From NCBI GenBank assembly GCA_002298885.1, contig DBMK01000336.1:1-29696 (forward strand): 29,696 nucleotides of DNA, written 5' to 3'. Source of the stretch: Anaerolineaceae bacterium UBA700. GTDB taxonomy: Bacteria > Chloroflexota > Anaerolineae > Anaerolineales > Anaerolineaceae. The notes beneath the pieces are model-generated. The model made no database searches, was not told the DNA's origin, and worked only from the letters and a program-made list of their open reading frames with translations. Shown here piece by piece: positions 16,967 through 25,532 of the stretch. The position numbers and the translations under genes are program-made. Numbering within the stretch: the first letter of the stretch is position 1; every line of letters begins with the position of its first letter.

Positions 16967-16999
16967 GCAGCCTTCTAACCCCGCCAGTTAGGTTGCTGC
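16967..16999 (-). promoter_or_regulatory. 5' leader hairpin of the sugar operon
   Basis: GCAG and CTAAC on one side pair with GTTAG and CTGC on the other through an internal mismatch, 20 bases before the first ATG. It could modulate translation. The rest of 16947-17109 shows no gene and no clear riboswitch core. Confidence 0.3.
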
Positions 17000-17085
17000 G
17001 ATGGGTAAGGCAAATGCGGATGGTCCCAGCATTCAGCCGTAGGATACACTATCGCCGGGCAGGCATTGCTTGATCACCTGCCAGG

Positions 17086-17114
17086 ATAGTAAGGGAAAAG
17101 TACTGGATTAACTT
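17086..17114 (-). promoter_or_regulatory. Candidate sugar-operon promoter
   Basis: On the minus strand a TACTAT -10 (17091-17086) and a weak AAGTTA -35 (17114-17109) are 17 bases apart. The -35 lies within the operator-like repeat, as expected for a repressed or activator-dependent promoter. Confidence 0.4.
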
Positions 17115-17135
17115 GTAATGTTGTAGTTACAAGTT
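17110..17135. promoter_or_regulatory. Candidate GntR (HutC-type) operator
   Basis: AACTTGTAA (17110-17118) and TTACAAGTT (17127-17135) are exact inverted repeats. A second, inner near-palindrome TTGTA-GT-TACAA lies at 17121-17132. GT..AC palindromes of this size are typical for HutC-type GntR proteins, and one is encoded in the operon. The site overlaps the predicted -35. Confidence 0.55.
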
Positions 17136-17200
17136 ATTCTACAGTCCCGGAATTTGTTTGTCAAGCTGTGAACCTTGCCTTATCCTCATCCCTCCCCGGC

Positions 17201-17384
17201 CCTCCCTTCTCCTGACGTGTTTTTCGTCAGGAGAAGGGAGGGGGGCAGTATTTCGTAAAATAAATTTCCAAAGTCCCCCTCTCCTGGCATGTTTTTCGTC
17301 AGGGGAAGGGAGGGAGGCAGTATTTCGCAAAATAATTTTCCAAAGTCCCCCTCTCCTGACGTGTTTTTCGTCAGGAGAGGGGGA
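17201..17384. repeat. Three hairpin repeats at exact 72-bp spacing
   Basis: Hairpin 1 (17201-17241) has 17-bp perfect arms and hairpin 3 (17346-17384) has 16-bp perfect arms. Hairpin 2 (about 17275-17315) is a degenerate middle copy. All share the core TCCTGACG, loop TGTTTTT, CGTCAGGA; loops begin at 17218, 17290 and 17362. The spacers also match (GGCAGTATTTCG, AAAATAA, TTTCCAAAGTCCCCCT). It resembles a REP/BIME-type intergenic palindrome array between the divergent sugar operon and signalling operon. Confidence 0.85.
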
Positions 17385-17405
17385 TTTAGGGGGTGAGGCC
17401 TTCAA

Positions 17406-17438
17406 TTTGTCATGAAATTGTTATCTAATCGTCAGCCA
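17406..17438 (+). promoter_or_regulatory. Three 11-bp direct repeats (PhoB/OmpR-type box)
   Basis: TTTGTCATGAA, ATTGTTATCTA and ATCGTCAGCCA follow each other at exactly 11 bp. The consensus is [AT]T[TC]GT[CT]A[TG]-N3. Tandem TGTCA-type units at 11-bp pitch are the binding geometry of OmpR/PhoB winged-helix regulators. The third unit covers the -35 position of the downstream promoter, as in PhoB-activated genes. Confidence 0.65.
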
Positions 17439-17456
17439 CCTATATTGTATTTCGCC

Positions 17457-17462
17457 TACAAT
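17457..17462 (+). promoter_or_regulatory. -10 element of the signalling operon
   Basis: TACAAT lies 18 bases after the last direct repeat and 64 bases before the sensor ATG. No consensus -35 precedes it, which fits an activator-dependent promoter. Confidence 0.5.
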
Positions 17463-17526
17463 AAATGCAGAAGAAGAGCCGCGATATTGTTGCAGTCTAT
17501 ATTTAAAAGGGTTGGGAGGGGAAAGC

Positions 17527-20500
17527 ATGCTGAAACCGTGTTTAAAGATCTTATGGGTGTGTTACCAGGATGAGCATTTATCTGAATTAATCGAATCCCT
17601 TGAGACAACTTACAACTTTCAAATCGATCGAGCCAACAGCAACGAGCAGGTTCTGCGGAAATTTAGCGTCGCCAAAAATCCGCCCTTCGATACGGCGGTG
17701 ATCGACGCCCGGGGCGCCGAAAAGGCTGGCGTCGAGCTGGTTCAGCGCCTGCGCCGGGAATGGCCGGACTTTGAATGCATCCTGCTGGCCGGGCGGGGCG
17801 GCGAGCTGCGCCGGCAGGCGCTTAAGTTTGGAGTTTATCGTATTTTTGAAGACCCGATCCGCCAGGACGAGCTGCTGATCAGCCTGCGCCTGGCGGCCAT
17901 GCACACCCGCCAGCGCTGGATCATCCAGGATATCCTGAATGAAGTTGAGCTGAAACAGGCCTTGAAGAATGTCCTGGATGCTGCGGCAGCTTTGGTGCAG
18001 GCCGACGAAACATGCATCATGATTCTCGACCGGGAGTCGAACCGGCTGGTGCGTTACCCGGAAAACTTTCCGATCGGCGCCCGCTGCTCGCAAATATTCA
18101 AAGGGGGCAACCTTTGTCGTGAGATCCTGCGCACCGGCGACGTCATCTCCGTCCCGGACGTGCAGGCCGATGAACGGGTGGATGCGCAATTTATTTCCAC
18201 CAATATCCGTTCTTTTGTGGCTGTTCCGGCGATTTTTAATAACCGCAATGTCGGCGTGATGTACGCCTTCAGCCACACTCCCAAGGCCTTCGAAGAGCGC
18301 GGCCTGGCGCCTCTGCTGGATGGACCGGCCCGCCTGGCTGGCCAGGCGATCACCAGCCTGCGCAGCCATTCGCAGGCCCTGGCCCGGGTAAAATACACCG
18401 CCAGCCTGGTCAACACCAGCCAGGCGCTGACCCAGGCACGCACCAATGAGGAGCAGTTTGAGCTGGCCTGGCAGTACGCCTCGCAGCAGCTCCGGGTTTC
18501 CACTTTCTACATCGGCCTGTATGACCCGAATGAAGATACCCTGCACTTCCCATTGATTTACGACGAGGGCGAACCGGCAGCCCTGGACGACAGGCGCCTG
18601 GGCGCCGACCAAAGCCGCTGGGGCGTTAGCGGCATGGTGGTTAAGACGCGCAAAGAGGTGTCCTGGTCCACGCACCAAGCTGGCCTGCAGTTCTGCCAGA
18701 AGCACAACATCCAGCCAACGGTGGTGGGCCAGGCCTGCGAGTCCTGTTTCTATCTGCCCTTAAAGAAGGGCGACCAACCCCTGGGGGTAATGTCAATCCA
18801 GAGTTACGCTAAATACGCTTTCGACGAAACGATCAAAGATGCGTTCAGGTCTTTAGGCAGCCTGCTGGTGGTGGGCCTCGAAAAGAACCGCCTGGTGCAG
18901 GAGGAAAAGAACCGCCGGACTGAGGCCGAAATCCTGCGCGAGGCGTCGCTCAAAGTTGCTTCCGACCTCGAAATGGCTCACATCACCCAAACGACGCTTA
19001 AGGAGCTGCGCAAGATCATCCCCTACGACTGTGCCACGGTGCAGCTTTTGCGCGGGGAGCGTTTCGAGATCGTCGACTGCAACGGGTTCGAAGACCCGGC
19101 CAAGATCAAGGGGCAGAGTTTTTCGATCAGGGACCACAATCCCAACCGGGTGGTATACGAAAGCGGCCGGCCGCTCAACCTGGCGGATGCGCCTGCGGAA
19201 TATCCGCAGTTCACCCACCCCCCGCACGCCAAAGCCAGCATCCGCAGTTGGTTGGGGGTGCCCATGAAGGTCGGCGGGGAATGGGTTGGCCTGCTTGACC
19301 TGGATAAGCGCCAGGTGGGTTTCTTTACCCGCGACCATGAAAAACTGGCCCAGGCCCTGGCGGCGAATACCGCATTGGCCATCCGCAATGCCCAGGCAAT
19401 GCAGACCACCCGGCAGACCGGCGAATACATTCAATCCATATTCGAGGCCAGTACTAAAATCCTCTCGGCGCCGGATTCGGGGCAGGCGTTAAAAAGGATT
19501 GTGGATACGGTGTGTAAAGCGGCGCACGCCATGCGCGCCCACGTTTTATTGATGCAAAATGGAATGCTCCCCCAGCTTCTCGTCCAATCTGGATTTGAAA
19601 AAGAAATTAATCTTGCAACTGCTGTGCGTGAAAAAGGAAAAAGCTGGGAAGTATTTACCACTAAGACGCCGTTTTATAAACCGTCCATAAACGCCCAGGA
19701 TACGGACGTTCACCCAAAGATGTATGCCCAGGGCGTCAGGGCGGTGGCGTGCCTGCCGTTAATTATCAATCAAAAGTCGATCGGCGTGCTGTGGATCCAC
19801 TTTGCACAACCGCATGAGTTTACCGAAGTTGAAAAGAATATTTTGCGGCTGTTTGCCATTCAATCGGCGGTCGCCTTCGACCGCATCAGCCTGCTCGAGA
19901 AGGTAACCGACGCCCGAGACCAGGCGGACAGGGTTGCCAAGCTGTCTACCGAGGATTCCTACGAGGCCACCCTGAAAGCAGTTGTGACCAGTGTAAGGAA
20001 AGTGATGAACTGCGACTCGGTGACCCTGTATGAATATGACCAGGAGCGCCAGGAATTCAAGTTCCCGCCGACGCTGCTGGGGGTAAACGATCCGGCCTCC
20101 GTTCAGGCGCTCGGCAAAGTTTCAAAACGCTCGATTGTGTGGAAAGTCCTGGAACTGGACCAGTATCATAAAACGGAAGACGCCCAGAACGACCCGGTGC
20201 TGTTGGGAGATTACGATCGCCAGAAGGACTTTGATCCTTTCATCAAACGCGAGGGGATCGTGGCCTCGTTGGGATTTCCCTTGAAAATCGGCAGTCGTAA
20301 AGTGGGCGTAATGTTCGTCAATTACCGCCACGAACACGATTTTACGCCGCACGACCTGATCAACGCCGGCCTGTTTGCCAACCAGGCGGCGGTGGTGATC
20401 CAGAATTCCCAATTACATAATGAAAGCAGCCGCCGGGCAGCCTTGTTAAAAGCGCTGAGCGACGCCGAGTTGGTGGCAAACAAAGACCTCGACCTGGATG

Positions 20501-22224
20501 AAATCCTGCGGCAAATTACCAAAAAGGCCTGGGAACTGACCGGCAGGTGGGGTTATAAAGCCAGCCTGTGCAATCTTTCGCTGGTGGAAGGCGAATGGCT
20601 GACGCTGCATACGGTGTATCCGGAAGAAGTAAAAGGATTGGTTCAAGAAATTGACCTGACCGGCAGAAACATCGGGATCACTGGCCTGGCTGCCCGGACC
20701 GGACAGACGCAATTATTCGAGGATGTACACAGTCTTCAGCACGACCACCAGTATATTGTCTTCGATGAAGCGACCCGGGCTGAGCTGGCGGTGCCGATCT
20801 TTGTGGATGGAAAGGTGCGCGGCGTGATCAACGTTGAGGCGCACGAACCCGGCGCGTTCGATGAGGAAGACGAACGCTCGTTGGAAGCGCTGGCCATCCA
20901 GGCGGGGATAGCGATTAAAAATGCCGAATTGATCCAACACGACCGGGAAGGCGACGAGAACATCCCCACCATTGCCGGCGCGATCAGCGCTCAAATTGCC
21001 ACGCTTCCGCCGGAACAGGTGCTGCAGATGATTGTGGATACCATCCGCACCTACGCCGGGGCGTGGCGGGCGGTGGCGTTGGTTATCGACGCCGAGGCGG
21101 ACGAGTACAAGGTGTTGGCCCAATCCGGCTTCGATCCGGAGGCCGATGCCGCCATCCCAATCCGGCCGAACGGCGTATCGATGAGCGTCTACCGCGAGCA
21201 GACGCCGGTCTACCGGGATAACCTGCAACCTGGTGATGCGGAAGTCAATGCAAAGACCATCCAGCAAGGAGCAAAGGCTGTTGCCTGCCTGCCCCTCAAT
21301 GTGGAAGGGAAGACCATCGGGGTGCTGTGGATCCATTTCCGCGACCCGCACCATTTTACGGACGTCGAAAAGAAAGCGCTCGAGCTCTACACCATGCAGT
21401 CGGCGCTGGTCTTCGACCACTCGCAGAAATTAGAGGAAGCCCGGCGTGTCCGGCAGGAATTGAACTCGGCCAATACGCTGCTCTGGATGAGCATGATCAG
21501 CAACATCTGGCGGCATTCGATCGAAAACAATGCCTACGTAATCAGCGATACGGTCGATCTGCTCAACATGATGGCCGAAAAACACAGCCTGGATGAGGAC
21601 TTGCTAAAAACCAACCTGTCCGTGATCCAGGACCAGGCCCGCCAGATTATGGAAAAGCCGATCACCTCGCCGCTGGCTGCGGAGGAGGGTATCTGTGACG
21701 TTGAAATCAACGCCCTCGTCGAGGACCGCCTGGGCCAATTGTGGGCAAATCCAAAATTCCAGGTGGCTGCGCTGGTTGAGAACCTTGAACGCGAAAAGCC
21801 GCTCTACGTCAAAGCCTGCCCGGAATGGCTGTGCCGATCGTTGGACATCCTCGTCGACAATGGGGTGAAAGCAACTGCGGACCGCATCGATCCCCAATCC
21901 GAGCGAAAGCTGACCGTTTCGATCAGTGAATATGAGCCTTCGCAGGCGGACACGCGCAAGTCGCTGCGCAGCCGCCGCTGGGTGCAGATCATCATATCCG
22001 ATAACGGTCCTGGTATCCCGGAAGCGGTGCGGCCTCATATTTTGCGCGAGCCGGTGCCCAAACAGAAAAACGACCGCGGCCTTGGGCTGGGGCTGCTCAT
22101 GGCGCGCTCCATCGTACAGGTATATGGCGGTGACATCCGCTTATTTAAGACCGATTCTAACGGTACGGACATGGCTATCGTGCTGCCGTTGCTGCCACAA
22201 TCATCCACCCCGGCGGCAGCCTGA
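17527..22224 (+). CDS. Pseudo-receiver, seven-GAF, histidine-kinase-like sensor
   Basis: A 1565-residue soluble signalling protein. I use the ATG at 17527, six bases after GGGAGGGG, over a TTG at 17512. Residues about 5-125 form a receiver-like fold (TAVIDARG, ILLAGRG) lacking the acidic pocket. Seven GAF-like modules follow, at about 140-285, 295-455, 470-625, 635-795, 810-975, 975-1140 and 1145-1310. GAF4 and GAF7 share AVACLPL (from residues 739 and 1251) and IGVLWIHF, so one was duplicated. A helical stretch has WRH with His1330 as possible phospho-acceptor, not in a standard HisKA H-box. The C-terminal HATPase_c has an N box (Asn1445 in LVDNGVKA), DNGPGIP (Asp1492) and RGLGLGLLMA. No membrane helices are seen, so it senses cytosolic ligands or redox state. 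Three receiver proteins follow directly and are its likely partners. Confidence 0.88.
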   Translation: MLKPCLKILWVCYQDEHLSELIESLETTYNFQIDRANSNEQVLRKFSVAKNPPFDTAVIDARGAEKAGVELVQRLRREWPDFECILLAGRGGELRRQALKFGVYRIFEDPIRQDELLISLRLAAMHTRQRWIIQDILNEVELKQALKNVLDAAAALVQADETCIMILDRESNRLVRYPENFPIGARCSQIFKGGNLCREILRTGDVISVPDVQADERVDAQFISTNIRSFVAVPAIFNNRNVGVMYAFSHTPKAFEERGLAPLLDGPARLAGQAITSLRSHSQALARVKYTASLVNTSQALTQARTNEEQFELAWQYASQQLRVSTFYIGLYDPNEDTLHFPLIYDEGEPAALDDRRLGADQSRWGVSGMVVKTRKEVSWSTHQAGLQFCQKHNIQPTVVGQACESCFYLPLKKGDQPLGVMSIQSYAKYAFDETIKDAFRSLGSLLVVGLEKNRLVQEEKNRRTEAEILREASLKVASDLEMAHITQTTLKELRKIIPYDCATVQLLRGERFEIVDCNGFEDPAKIKGQSFSIRDHNPNRVVYESGRPLNLADAPAEYPQFTHPPHAKASIRSWLGVPMKVGGEWVGLLDLDKRQVGFFTRDHEKLAQALAANTALAIRNAQAMQTTRQTGEYIQSIFEASTKILSAPDSGQALKRIVDTVCKAAHAMRAHVLLMQNGMLPQLLVQSGFEKEINLATAVREKGKSWEVFTTKTPFYKPSINAQDTDVHPKMYAQGVRAVACLPLIINQKSIGVLWIHFAQPHEFTEVEKNILRLFAIQSAVAFDRISLLEKVTDARDQADRVAKLSTEDSYEATLKAVVTSVRKVMNCDSVTLYEYDQERQEFKFPPTLLGVNDPASVQALGKVSKRSIVWKVLELDQYHKTEDAQNDPVLLGDYDRQKDFDPFIKREGIVASLGFPLKIGSRKVGVMFVNYRHEHDFTPHDLINAGLFANQAAVVIQNSQLHNESSRRAALLKALSDAELVANKDLDLDEILRQITKKAWELTGRWGYKASLCNLSLVEGEWLTLHTVYPEEVKGLVQEIDLTGRNIGITGLAARTGQTQLFEDVHSLQHDHQYIVFDEATRAELAVPIFVDGKVRGVINVEAHEPGAFDEEDERSLEALAIQAGIAIKNAELIQHDREGDENIPTIAGAISAQIATLPPEQVLQMIVDTIRTYAGAWRAVALVIDAEADEYKVLAQSGFDPEADAAIPIRPNGVSMSVYREQTPVYRDNLQPGDAEVNAKTIQQGAKAVACLPLNVEGKTIGVLWIHFRDPHHFTDVEKKALELYTMQSALVFDHSQKLEEARRVRQELNSANTLLWMSMISNIWRHSIENNAYVISDTVDLLNMMAEKHSLDEDLLKTNLSVIQDQARQIMEKPITSPLAAEEGICDVEINALVEDRLGQLWANPKFQVAALVENLEREKPLYVKACPEWLCRSLDILVDNGVKATADRIDPQSERKLTVSISEYEPSQADTRKSLRSRRWVQIIISDNGPGIPEAVRPHILREPVPKQKNDRGLGLGLLMARSIVQVYGGDIRLFKTDSNGTDMAIVLPLLPQSSTPAAA

Positions 22225-22260
22225 ATTGGCAAATAATTCAATAGCTGGAGGAGGTGGACG

Positions 22261-22659
22261 ATGGACGACAGGTTCATGTTGGTCGGCGAACGCAACGATG
22301 TCAATTGGATCCAGATGCTGCAGCGAGCCATTGCCCCGTTTGGGACGCTCGACGTGATTTCTCCCACTGCCCTGGATGCAATCAACTGGCAGAACATACG
22401 CCTGGCATTTGTGGATACGGTTTCTGTCGGCGACGCCGTTGGAATGATCCTCAACCTGCGCAAGCGCAATAAAGCCATGCACGTCGTCGTCGTAACCTAT
22501 TCGCCAACCTGGAGGCGGGCCCTGGAAGCAAAACAGGCCGGGGCGTCCCAATACCTGGCCAAGTCGCTGCCTCAGGCAGAAGTACAAGAGGCTATTGCAA
22601 AGGTCCTCCAATCCGAGGCGCCACCATTTCCGGAGGAAAATACGGCAGGAGCAGATTGA
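22261..22659 (+). CDS. Stand-alone receiver-domain protein
   Basis: A 132-residue single-domain protein with the receiver fold. FVDT gives Asp52 as possible phosphorylation site, VVVVTYSP gives Thr79, and YLAKSLP gives Lys101. The N-terminal acidic pair is replaced (VGERND), so metal binding and phosphorylation are uncertain. GGAGGAGGTGG precedes the ATG. It lies 36 bases after the sensor, and its TGA overlaps the next ATG by one base. It could act as a phosphate shuttle or an allosteric adaptor between the sensor and the two larger receivers. Confidence 0.78.
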   Translation: MDDRFMLVGERNDVNWIQMLQRAIAPFGTLDVISPTALDAINWQNIRLAFVDTVSVGDAVGMILNLRKRNKAMHVVVVTYSPTWRRALEAKQAGASQYLAKSLPQAEVQEAIAKVLQSEAPPFPEENTAGAD

Positions 22660-23534
22660 TGAAACGCAAAAAAATTTTGTTTGTCGATAACAGAGCTGAT
22701 TTTCTTCGGACACGCACGCCGCTATTGAAAGAAGCCGGGTACGACGTCACTCCGGTCTCCACAATTGAGGAGGCCCGGGAAGCCTTGCGCAGCCAGAAAT
22801 TTGACCTGGCCATCCTGGATTTGCGCCTGGAGCGCGAAAACGATCCCGAGGATATTTCCGGTTTACGCCTGGCGCAGGAAATGACCCCCTGGATGCCCAA
22901 GATCATCCTGTCCAGCTTTCCCAACGCCGAGGCCGTGCGCGAGGCACTAAAGATCGGCCCGGAAGGAATCCCTGCGGCGGTCGATTTTGTGAATAAAGCA
23001 GATGGGATAGAGGCGCTGAAACAGTCCATCCGCCGGGCGTTGGGGTTGGACCTGGCCTGGCTGCGCAGCGTACACAGCACAGACGAAGACCTGGAGCGCG
23101 ATTACCGCGAAGCGCAGGGGCAGGCCCGCCTGATGTTTGTGCTCTCGATGATTTTTATCGGCCTAGGAACGCTGTTCCTGTTCTCCAGCCTGACGATCGT
23201 GGTAAGCCTGTTGAGCAGGACCCAGGCAGACGCCACCTGGATGACTCCGCTGGCCGGGCTGCTGACCGCCATCGGCGGTGTGATCGCCCAGACTGCCGGG
23301 GTGCTGTTCTTCAGCCGGGTGGATAAAGCCAACAAACGCATTGAGCATTACCACGACGAGCGCTTATCCGGGCAGCGGTTTGAAATCCTGTTGAACGCCT
23401 GTGAAGACCTGGGGGATCACAGCGAGATGAGCCGGGTGCACGTGGTCCAGGCTGCCGCGGCAAGCTGGATGGGCCCGCACACGGAAAACGATGAGAAAGT
23501 AGTCCGAGCCAAACCAATCCTGACGAAAGAGTAG
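22659..23534 (+). CDS. Receiver fused to TRADD-N-associated-like 2TM module
   Basis: A 291-residue membrane protein starting at the ATG that overlaps the previous stop (TGATG). Residues 4-130 are a receiver: FVDN, Asp54 in LAILDLRL, ILSSF and a Lys in FVNKAD. A DPEDISG insertion after the phospho-site is shared with the next protein. Two hydrophobic helices (about 157-184 and 195-219) follow a QAR..F lead-in, then VDKANKRIEHYHDERL and a helix to the end. This resembles, from memory, the Pfam family called cyanobacterial TRADD-N-associated 2TM domain, with FF..xANKR..xYH after the second helix. That module is associated with predicted bacterial death or immune signalling proteins. A receiver in front would make the membrane output phosphorylation-controlled. 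The family call needs an HMM check; receiver and TMs are clear. Confidence 0.75.
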   Translation: MKRKKILFVDNRADFLRTRTPLLKEAGYDVTPVSTIEEAREALRSQKFDLAILDLRLERENDPEDISGLRLAQEMTPWMPKIILSSFPNAEAVREALKIGPEGIPAAVDFVNKADGIEALKQSIRRALGLDLAWLRSVHSTDEDLERDYREAQGQARLMFVLSMIFIGLGTLFLFSSLTIVVSLLSRTQADATWMTPLAGLLTAIGGVIAQTAGVLFFSRVDKANKRIEHYHDERLSGQRFEILLNACEDLGDHSEMSRVHVVQAAAASWMGPHTENDEKVVRAKPILTKE

Positions 23535-23543
23535 GAATTTCGC

Positions 23544-25523
23544 ATGGCTATTACGATCCTTTTGGCGGATAACAATCCGGCTTTTACGAACGTGCGCGCG
23601 GCATTCCTGAGAAACGCCGGTTATAGCGTAATTGAAGCCTATACCCCGGCCAAAGCCGAGAGCGTGCTGCGCGAGATGCACGTCCACCTGGCCATCCTGG
23701 ACATCCGCCTGGTAAACGATGACGATGAGAATGACATCTCGGGCATCCAGTTGGCGAAAAACCCGGCCTTCCGGTCCATCCCCAAGATCATTCTGACGGC
23801 TTATCCCGCTTACCAGACGGTGAGTGAGATATTCGATCAAAGCCCCGACGTGATGCCGCCGTTTGTCCAATACATCCCTAAAAAAGAGGGCCCAAAGACG
23901 ATGCTGGATATCGTCGAGCAGGTCATTAAAAAATACGTGCGCATTAACCAGAGCCTTGAAATCCATTGGAACCCAAAACGACCGCTTTCGTTTCCGGGGT
24001 TGGTAGGGATGATCGAGCCGGCCGCGCCGCCGGACCAGCTCTCGGTGCGGGTAAGTGAATTGGAAGACCTCATCCGGACGCTGTTCTACCAATTCGAGCA
24101 GGTGACCATCCTGCAGCAGTTGTGGACGCGCAAAGAACGCCTGGCGCTGGAAGTTTTGACTTACAGCCAGGCGGGCGAAGAGCAGTTTGTGGTGGTCTGC
24201 GGCACTGTCAAAACCATGCAGGAGGAGCTCGAGCATTACCAGAAATTGAGCGCCAGATTGCAGCAAACCGGCGGCTTATCCACGCTCAAACCGGCGGAAG
24301 GCGTGCATTATGCGCTGCGCGGCCGGACGCTGCCCGGCCGGCAGGCGCCCGGCGAGGAAATCAAAACCCTGGCGGATTTTTACCAGGCCAGGCCGGGCCA
24401 GGTCAAAACTGTTGTAGAAAACCTGTTGAAGAAAACACTTGCTCCCTGGCTGCAAAACGAGCGCAGTTATGCCGCGGAAACCCTGGCGCAGGCGTGCTGC
24501 GAGAAGTTCAGCTTGACACCGGAGACCATTTCACCTGAGGCTTTCCATCAAAAGCTGGTGGACCTGGGGCGTGAGTTCGTGCTGCGCGGGCTGGCCGAGA
24601 TCAGCCTGGTGGATGGCCGGGTGGGCGTGCGTTTTCCGGGGGGCCGGGTCGTGCGCGTCAAGGAGCCGGCCGGCTTGCTCTACGACCAGACGCTGACGGA
24701 GGGCATCGACGTATTGTGCCACCGCTCGCCGGGTGGGATCGACGCCGAGACGATCCTGGTCGACCCGGCGGGAAACACCTGGTTTTCCGATTTCGCCGAA
24801 GTTGGGACCGCGCCGCAGTGGGACGGCTTCGTCTCCCTCGAATGCTCGCTGCGCTTCAGGTTTGCCGACCTCAGCGACCTGCTGGGGCTCTATGATATGG
24901 AGAAGACGCTCCTGAATATTAAAAAAATGGGCGACGTACCCCCGTTAGACAGCATAGATGTCGACCACCGCAGGCTGGCCGGCGTCCTGCAGACAATCCG
25001 CTCCCAGGCCGGCGTGCTGATTGGCGAACCGGCCCTGCCGTATCTGGCCTGCCTGTATTTTTATGCGGTGGCGCCTCTATCCACCTTCGATAAAACCCAG
25101 AAATATTCGTACAACGAAATCCAACTGTTTTTATACCATCTGCTCTTAGCGGGGTTGCTGGCCGAGAAGATTGACGCTCTGAACGGAGCCCCCGCACAGG
25201 CTGAAATCGTTCCCCTCGCAGTGCAGCCGCTGGTGATCAAGGAAGCCAGCCGTGAAGTGACCATCGGCTCCACCCCGGTTGACCTGACCAAGACGGAATA
25301 CAAATTGCTGCTCTATTTCTACAAACATGCAGGGAAGGTGTGCATGCGGGACGATATTACCCTGGACGTCTTTACCGAAAAAGGGGAAGAGCTTTTGGAC
25401 GCCGAATCCCAGATCAACACCTACGTAGGACGCATCCGCAAGGCCATTGAGCCGGATCCTAAGAACCCGGTCTACCTGCTCACCGAACGCGGTTTGGGAT
25501 TCAAGCTGGTCACACATCAATAA
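23544..25523 (+). CDS. Receiver, inactive kinase-like and winged-helix fusion regulator
   Basis: A 659-residue response regulator. Residues 1-125 are a receiver: Asp9 with Asn10 in LLADNN, Asp53 in LAILDIRL, a DENDISG insertion as in the previous protein, and LTAYP. Residues about 170-470 resemble the aminoglycoside/choline-kinase fold: VVVCGTVKTMQEELEHYQKL as N-lobe, then ETILVDPAGNTWFSDF with Asp416 and FVSLE. The catalytic HGDxxxxN motif is replaced by HRSPGGIDAE (His393), so phosphotransfer is unlikely. From memory this kinase-like form occurs as TCAD9 in predicted bacterial ternary conflict systems. Residues about 560-659 are an OmpR/PhoB winged helix (DLTKTEYKLLLYFY, INTYVGRIRKAIEP, ERGLGFKL). 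It starts nine bases after the 2TM gene. It is the predicted binder of the 11-bp boxes before its own operon and before the next gene. Confidence 0.8.
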   Translation: MAITILLADNNPAFTNVRAAFLRNAGYSVIEAYTPAKAESVLREMHVHLAILDIRLVNDDDENDISGIQLAKNPAFRSIPKIILTAYPAYQTVSEIFDQSPDVMPPFVQYIPKKEGPKTMLDIVEQVIKKYVRINQSLEIHWNPKRPLSFPGLVGMIEPAAPPDQLSVRVSELEDLIRTLFYQFEQVTILQQLWTRKERLALEVLTYSQAGEEQFVVVCGTVKTMQEELEHYQKLSARLQQTGGLSTLKPAEGVHYALRGRTLPGRQAPGEEIKTLADFYQARPGQVKTVVENLLKKTLAPWLQNERSYAAETLAQACCEKFSLTPETISPEAFHQKLVDLGREFVLRGLAEISLVDGRVGVRFPGGRVVRVKEPAGLLYDQTLTEGIDVLCHRSPGGIDAETILVDPAGNTWFSDFAEVGTAPQWDGFVSLECSLRFRFADLSDLLGLYDMEKTLLNIKKMGDVPPLDSIDVDHRRLAGVLQTIRSQAGVLIGEPALPYLACLYFYAVAPLSTFDKTQKYSYNEIQLFLYHLLLAGLLAEKIDALNGAPAQAEIVPLAVQPLVIKEASREVTIGSTPVDLTKTEYKLLLYFYKHAGKVCMRDDITLDVFTEKGEELLDAESQINTYVGRIRKAIEPDPKNPVYLLTERGLGFKLVTHQ

Positions 25524-25532
25524 ATTCTAAAA

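Noticed and set aside
17201..17384. Tandem repeats as a CRISPR array
   Set aside because: Spacers are conserved rather than unique, there are only three copies, and no cas genes lie nearby.
17139..17405. An 88-residue minus-strand frame with internal peptide repeats
   Set aside because: It is only the translation of the three 72-bp hairpin repeats; no ribosome site, and the DNA palindromes explain the pattern.
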